DNA of 64,000 bases, taken from contig NZ_FOMH01000011.1 of NCBI RefSeq assembly GCF_900112575.1, positions 212,595 to 276,594 of the forward strand, read 5' to 3'. The notes under the pieces were generated by a model. That model saw only the letters and a list, made by a program, of their open reading frames with translations, was not told the DNA's origin and made no database searches. Below are positions 60,032-64,000 of this stretch, piece by piece. This DNA is from Flavobacterium phragmitis (GTDB lineage: Bacteria > Bacteroidota > Bacteroidia > Flavobacteriales > Flavobacteriaceae). How positions within the stretch are numbered: the first letter of the stretch is position 1; the number at the start of each line of letters is the position of its first letter. The position numbers and the translations under genes are program-made.

Positions 60032-60937
60032 ATGAGTTTCACTATTTCTTCAGATAAAAAGAAATCACTCCTACTCACAACTGCTATATATGCGGCCATA
60101 ATTGCATTGCTTTTTTTCATACGCTTTTGGCCTCCATATAATCCAGAAAATAATGTAGCTCTTGCCGAAGGTGGCGGAGGTGGCGGTGGCGTAACGGTTA
60201 ATTTTGGCGACAGCGATTTAGGTTCCGGAGCGAATTACAAAAGTGAAGTGCTGGATGTAAAAAACAATGTGAAACAAGTTGCAGCAAAAGCGGCTCCTGA
60301 AGAAGCTACTATTACTCAGGAGAATTCAACAGCTGATGAAACAGATGTTGTTATTCCGACAAAAGAAAAACCTAAAAAACCTGTTCCTGTTACAAAACCG
60401 GAACCGAAACCTGTGCCTGAAAAACCAAAAGTTTCGAACTCTACCAACGATGCATTATCCAGTATTTTAAAAGGTTCAAACAAAGGCGGCGACGGAGATG
60501 ATAAAGTTTCCGGAAATAAAGGAAAATCTAACGGAAGTTTAAACTCCAGCGGTTATTATGGATCTGGTGGCTCTGGCGGAGGAACTGGAGGCGGTAACGG
60601 AACCGGAAATGGCATTGGAACGGGAAGCGGTTATGGAGCTGGAACTGGTGGCGGTTCTGGCGGAGGATCGGGATATTCTTTAGGAAATAGAAAAGCATTA
60701 TCTAAACCGGCACCAAAATATACTTGCAACGAAGAAGGGAAAGTGGTGGTTGAAGTAAGCGTTGACCAAAACGGAAAAACAATAAGCGCAACTCCTGGAA
60801 TTAAAGGAACTACAAATACTGCAAAATGCTTATTAGATCAAGCAAGAATTGCAGCAATGAATACCAAATGGGAATCTGATAGTGATGCTCCTGCAAAACA
60901 AGTAGGGAAAATTATTTATAATTTCAGTTTGGATTAA
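60032..60937 (+). CDS. tonB: TonB-family energy transducer with Gly-rich linker
   Basis: The 301-residue protein has one N-terminal membrane helix (about 13-33), a charged Pro/Lys-rich stretch (KPKKPVPVTKPEPKPVPEKP, about 112-131) and a long Gly/Ser/Asn-rich linker (about 150-220). The C-terminal domain has the pattern KVVVEVSVDQNGKTISATPG and ends GKIIYNFSLD. It should span the periplasm and transmit the proton-motive force from ExbB/ExbD to TonB receptors such as those at 636 and 29436. It is convergent with exbD. Confidence 0.87.
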   Translation: MSFTISSDKKKSLLLTTAIYAAIIALLFFIRFWPPYNPENNVALAEGGGGGGGVTVNFGDSDLGSGANYKSEVLDVKNNVKQVAAKAAPEEATITQENSTADETDVVIPTKEKPKKPVPVTKPEPKPVPEKPKVSNSTNDALSSILKGSNKGGDGDDKVSGNKGKSNGSLNSSGYYGSGGSGGGTGGGNGTGNGIGTGSGYGAGTGGGSGGGSGYSLGNRKALSKPAPKYTCNEEGKVVVEVSVDQNGKTISATPGIKGTTNTAKCLLDQARIAAMNTKWESDSDAPAKQVGKIIYNFSLD

Positions 60938-60985
60938 AAAAAACACGAATTGCACAGATTTACACTAAATCTGTTATTATAGAAA

Positions 60986-61016
60986 AAGGCTTTCAGAAAA
61001 TCTGAAAGCCTTTTTG
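60986..61016 (+). terminator. terminator of the tonB gene
   Basis: GGCTTTCAGA, AAA, TCTGAAAGCC (60988-61010) is followed by TTTTTG, 51 nt after the stop. The A-rich left flank means it may work on both strands. Confidence 0.85.
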
Positions 61017-61020
61017 TTTA

Positions 61021-61155
61021 TTTGTCATTTCGACTGAAAGGAGACTCGAGCGATAGCGAACAGGCGAAGCAAATCACACACGGGATTCGACAAAGATTGG
61101 AGAAAAACTTTGTGGAGCTTCTAGTGTGATTTCTCCTTTCAGTCGAAATGACAAA
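61021..61155. repeat. 135-bp nested inverted-repeat element
   Basis: Perfect 24-bp arms (TTTGTCATTTCGACTGAAAGG at 61021-61041 extends to 61044, mirrored at 61132-61155) enclose AAATCACA (61071-61078) with TGTGATTT (61125-61132). An inner CAAAG (61091-61095) pairs with CTTTG (61108-61112). It is immediately followed by dispersed element copy 3. Confidence 0.88.
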
Positions 61156-61169
61156 ATGTAACGTTTTCC

Positions 61170-61282
61170 GCGTGAGGGATAGTAGCTGGCTACCGAAGTA
61201 GCGCGAATAGCCCGACCGGAATAAAAAAATGGGCGAATCAACGTTATGCTGATTGGCCCATTTTTTTATTGTGGTCACGCCC
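61170..61282 (+). repeat. 113-bp dispersed structured element, copy 3
   Basis: It runs from GCGTGAGGGATAGTAGC to CACGCCC, with the same GCTACCGAAGTAGC hairpin. The main stem differs from copies 1 and 2 (CCGGAATAAAAAAATGGGC facing GCCCATTTTTTTATTGTGG) but still pairs. It ends 11 nt before the exbD stop. Confidence 0.88.
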
Positions 61283-61293
61283 TAATGATAAAT

Positions 61294-61689
61294 CTATTTC
61301 GGACTTGTAGCTATTACAAACTTCAAATTGTTTCTAACTCCTATCTGTAAAACATCTACTAAATCTTGAACTTGTAAATTGAACGGAATTCGGACTACAA
61401 CAGTCTGCGTTTTATCTGTTCCTAACTTGCTCATTAAAGTCGTTTCCAGTTCTTCAAAAGGAACTTGTTGTTTGTCGATATAAAACTGCTTGTCTTCTGT
61501 AACCGACAAACTGATTAATTGTTTGTTTGTTTTTTCGTTCGATTTTGCTTTTGGAAGCGTCATCTTAATCACATTCGGGTTTGCCAGTGTTGAGATAATT
61601 AAGAAAAACAACAACAGGAAAAACATAATGTCGCTCAAAGATGAAGTCGCTACTTCGGCGTGAAATCTTCTTTTTCTTTTAATAGACAT
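61294..61689 (-). CDS. exbD: biopolymer transport protein ExbD
   Basis: The 131-residue protein has one N-terminal membrane helix (about 21-39, DIMFFLLLFFLIISTLAN) with the proton-path Asp in SLSDIMF, and a periplasmic domain ending VVRIPFNLQVQDLVDVLQ. It works with ExbB and TonB to energise outer-membrane receptors. Its start is 3 nt after the exbB stop. It is convergent with tonB across a 356-nt gap packed with repeats. Confidence 0.93.
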   Translation of the reverse strand: MSIKRKRRFHAEVATSSLSDIMFFLLLFFLIISTLANPNVIKMTLPKAKSNEKTNKQLISLSVTEDKQFYIDKQQVPFEELETTLMSKLGTDKTQTVVVRIPFNLQVQDLVDVLQIGVRNNLKFVIATSPK

Positions 61690-61692
61690 AGC

Positions 61693-62385
61693 TTATGCTC
61701 TTTGAATTATGTTGACAAATTCTAAAATCTGTTTCTGAATTTTTAAGGCGAAATCATCGATTTTTCCGTTTAATAAGTGGTACGCAGAGTATGCAATAAT
61801 TCCCACGATTAACCCAGAACCAGAACTGATCATTTTCTCATATAAACCTCCGGAAATGTTTCCGATACTAATATTTTCTGTAACCGAAATGCTGTAGAAA
61901 ATTTTAATAACCCCAGAAATTGTTCCAATGAAACCAAGAGTTGGCGCGATACCTGCGATAAGTCCCAAGTGCCCCAAACGTCTTTCCATTTCGCCAATTT
62001 CGATGTCTGCGGCACGATCCATATTGGCTTCGATTTCTGCGATTGGTCTTCCAATTACTAAAACTCCTTCTTTTAGAATATTAGCTGCTGCTGTATCACT
62101 TCTTTCTACAATAGTTCTTGCCAATTCAATATTTCCAGAATTTAATTTATCTCCTACATCTTGCATTAAACGATTGTCAATTTTGGATGCTCGGCTGATA
62201 TACATATAACGTTCAAAAATCACATAAATAGTATAAAACAATAAAATCGCGATCGGAATTAAGAAAACTCCTCCTTTCATTATGAATCCAAACATTGATA
62301 TTTCCTGTTCTGGCGCAATCTTTTCGATCACTACATTTGAAGCATTTGCGATTGTATCTGTTTGTAACTGAATAAAACTAAACAT
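61693..62385 (-). CDS. exbB: proton channel ExbB (MotA/TolQ/ExbB family)
   Basis: The 230-residue membrane protein has three helices (about 35-58, 138-160 and 180-200) and a cytoplasmic loop with RRLGHLGLIAGIAPTLGFIGTISGVI, the family's conserved proton-path region. It pairs with ExbD 3 nt downstream. An N-terminal periplasmic extension of about 30 residues (LQTDTIANASNVVIEKI) precedes the first helix. It is divergent from folC. Confidence 0.93.
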   Translation of the reverse strand: MFSFIQLQTDTIANASNVVIEKIAPEQEISMFGFIMKGGVFLIPIAILLFYTIYVIFERYMYISRASKIDNRLMQDVGDKLNSGNIELARTIVERSDTAAANILKEGVLVIGRPIAEIEANMDRAADIEIGEMERRLGHLGLIAGIAPTLGFIGTISGVIKIFYSISVTENISIGNISGGLYEKMISSGSGLIVGIIAYSAYHLLNGKIDDFALKIQKQILEFVNIIQRA

Positions 62386-62516
62386 ATATTAATTCTGGTT
62401 TTTAATAATTAATTCTAAAAAATATTTGAAATTTGCAATAAAGATAATTTTCGCTGTTATATTAAACTACAAAAATCGAAATTTATTTCAATCGACAACC
62501 ATTTTATCCAAAATAA

Positions 62517-63743
62517 ATGAACTATCAAGAGACTACCAATTGGATGTTTAATCAGCTTCCAATGTACCAATTACAGGGAGCTTCAGCTTATAAAGAAGAT
62601 TTAACCAATATTAAATTGTTAGCGGAACATCTTGGCAATCCTCAAAAGCAATTGAGATGCATTCATGTGGCTGGTACCAACGGAAAAGGCTCTACTTCGC
62701 ATATGTTGTCTTCTGTTTTACAGGAAGCAGGTTACAAAGTCGGATTGTACACTTCTCCGCACTTAAAAGATTTTAGAGAAAGAATTAAAATCAACGGTCA
62801 GGAAATTTCGGAAGCGTTTGTTATCGAATTCATTGCCAAACATAAATCGTTTTTTGAAGCCAACGATATGAGTTTCTTCGAAATGTCAGTTGGTTTAGCT
62901 TTTGATTATTTTGCTTCTGAGAAAACTGATATTGCGATTATCGAAGTTGGTTTGGGCGGAAGATTGGATGCTACTAATATTATTACGCCTTTGGCTTCTG
63001 TAATTACCAATATTGGTTTAGATCATACGCAGTTTTTAGGAAATACACTGGAAGCTATTGCCGGCGAAAAAGCGGGAATTATTAAACCGAATACTCCTGT
63101 GGTAATTGGTGAATATACAGCTGAAACCAAACCTGTATTTTTGGCTAAAGCCGAAGAAAACAATGCACCAATTTATTTAGCTTCCGATTTAATTGATCAG
63201 ATTTATTTATCGGATTTAATTGGAGATTATCAATTTCACAATAAAAAAACGGTTCAGCAGACGATTTCGATTTTGAATAACGAAACCGATTTTAAAATTT
63301 CTGAAGAACAATTAAAAGAAGGTTTACTTCACGTTGTAAAAAATACCGGTTTACAAGGCAGATGGCAACAATTGGGAGAAAATCCGAAAATAATTTGTGA
63401 TACGGCGCACAACAAACACGGATTATCGGTTGTGATGAATCAGCTGAAAAACGAGAAATACGAGAAACTGCATATTGTTTTGGGTGTTGTAAATGATAAA
63501 GATTTGGATTCGATTTTGCCTTTGTTTCCAAAAGAAGCACAATATTATTTCTGTCACCCTAATTCGTCACGAGCTTTGCCTGCCGAAACGTTACAAAAGG
63601 CATCACAAAATTTTGGTTTGATTGGAGAAAAATACGATTCTGTTGCAATCGCTTTCGCGGAAGCAAAGAAAAATGCCTCAGAAAATGATTTTATTTACAT
63701 TGGCGGAAGCACTTTTGTGGTTGCCGAATTGCCTTTGAGTTAA
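62517..63743 (+). CDS. folC: bifunctional dihydrofolate synthase/folylpolyglutamate synthase
   Basis: The 408-residue Mur-ligase-fold enzyme adds glutamate to dihydropteroate and then to folates. The ATP loop is HVAGTNGKGSTSHML (about 50-64), TSPHLKDFRERIKINGQ follows, and IIEVGLGGRLDATNII and ICDTAHNKHGLSVVM mark the second domain. Length is normal. It starts 132 nt from the divergent exbB gene. No exact -7 box was found. Confidence 0.95.
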   Translation: MNYQETTNWMFNQLPMYQLQGASAYKEDLTNIKLLAEHLGNPQKQLRCIHVAGTNGKGSTSHMLSSVLQEAGYKVGLYTSPHLKDFRERIKINGQEISEAFVIEFIAKHKSFFEANDMSFFEMSVGLAFDYFASEKTDIAIIEVGLGGRLDATNIITPLASVITNIGLDHTQFLGNTLEAIAGEKAGIIKPNTPVVIGEYTAETKPVFLAKAEENNAPIYLASDLIDQIYLSDLIGDYQFHNKKTVQQTISILNNETDFKISEEQLKEGLLHVVKNTGLQGRWQQLGENPKIICDTAHNKHGLSVVMNQLKNEKYEKLHIVLGVVNDKDLDSILPLFPKEAQYYFCHPNSSRALPAETLQKASQNFGLIGEKYDSVAIAFAEAKKNASENDFIYIGGSTFVVAELPLS

Positions 63744-63853
63744 AATATACTTTTGATATAGAAAAAACTTCAAAAAAACCGATTTAATAACAAATTCATA
63801 AACAAGGAGATATAAACTATTTTTAAAAAAGTTTTACTTTTTATTCGAATTTC

Positions 63854-63884
63854 TTTGCAGAACTCAAAAACTAGCGTATATTTG
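63854..63884 (+). promoter_or_regulatory. promoter of tRNA-Val
   Basis: -33 TTTG (63854-63857), a 19-nt spacer and -7 TATATTTG (63877-63884) match the Bacteroidota consensus at ideal spacing, 37 nt before the mature tRNA. Confidence 0.8.
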
Positions 63885-63921
63885 CACTCGCAATCACAAA
63901 CGATAGCAACCTAGTAAAATA

Positions 63922-63996
63922 GGGCGATTAGCTCAGCTGGTTCAGAGCACCTCGTTTACACCGAGGGGGTCGGGGGTTCGAACCCCTCATCGCCCA
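63922..63996 (+). tRNA. tRNA-Val (anticodon TAC)
   Basis: The full cloverleaf can be drawn: acceptor GGGCGAT/ATCGCCC, D arm GCTC/GAGC, anticodon stem CCTCG/CGAGG with loop TTTACAC (anticodon TAC at 63957-63959), T arm GGGGG/CCCTC around TTCGAAC, and discriminator A. The 3' CCA is not encoded. Confidence 0.96.
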
Positions 63997-64000
63997 CAAA

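Noticed and set aside
61018..61278. 86-codon minus-strand ORF
   Set aside because: It lies wholly in the nested hairpin and dispersed element copy 3, with no start context or protein-like composition.

Overview
The window looks like the chromosome of a Flavobacterium-type member of the Bacteroidota. It is AT-rich. Promoters match the Bacteroidota -7 box TAnnTTTG, sometimes with a -33 TTTG, and start codons lack strong Shine-Dalgarno sequences. The gene content also fits: a SusC/SusD pair, an S46 dipeptidyl-peptidase, an M3 dipeptidase, DUF6364/PIN and DUF2490 proteins, and many palindromic intergenic repeats. Species cannot be fixed from the window alone.

Layout. Positions 1-272 hold the 3' end of an outer-membrane barrel gene. 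At 636-5424 lies a SusC/SusD outer-membrane uptake pair closed by a strong terminator. From 5515 to 14304 there are housekeeping and repair genes (rlmB, rhomboid protease, rarA, yjjG, radC, mpl) among secreted proteins of unknown function. Positions 14445-20942 encode a very large alpha-2-macroglobulin-like protein with a SusC-style carboxypeptidase-regulatory plus TonB-plug segment embedded in it. From 21404 to 27725 the minus strand carries an S46 peptidase, obg, a CBS/DUF21 membrane protein, adk and hpt. From 27914 to 38907 the plus strand carries a sorbosone-dehydrogenase-like lipoprotein, a TonB receptor, three toxin-antitoxin-like modules (DUF6364/PIN, a ParE pair, and a zeta-like kinase with a 53-residue partner), purK/purE, an M3 peptidase and a DUF218 envelope protein.

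Positions 40504-44242 look like a regulated five-gene unit: a GbsR/MarR regulator, DUF2071, a DCC thioredoxin-like membrane protein, a TIGR01777 epimerase and an SRPBCC protein. A palindrome inside the regulator's promoter suggests autoregulation. From 44643 to 59713 come a UbiA-like membrane protein, gcvP, a KAS III enzyme, a methyltransferase and glycosyltransferase, an MlaE/MlaF lipid transporter, SprT-like, SDR, M28 peptidase, acyl-CoA dehydrogenase, chalcone-isomerase-like and Glu/Leu/Phe/Val dehydrogenase genes. The end carries tonB, exbD/exbB (the inner-membrane energiser for the TonB receptors), folC and tRNA-Val.

Three things stand out. First, the A2M/TonB-plug chimera. Second, a set of five promoters whose -7 box ends exactly 4 nt before the ATG, which implies leaderless mRNAs. 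Third, several families of structured intergenic repeats, two of which show base-pair-preserving differences between copies.
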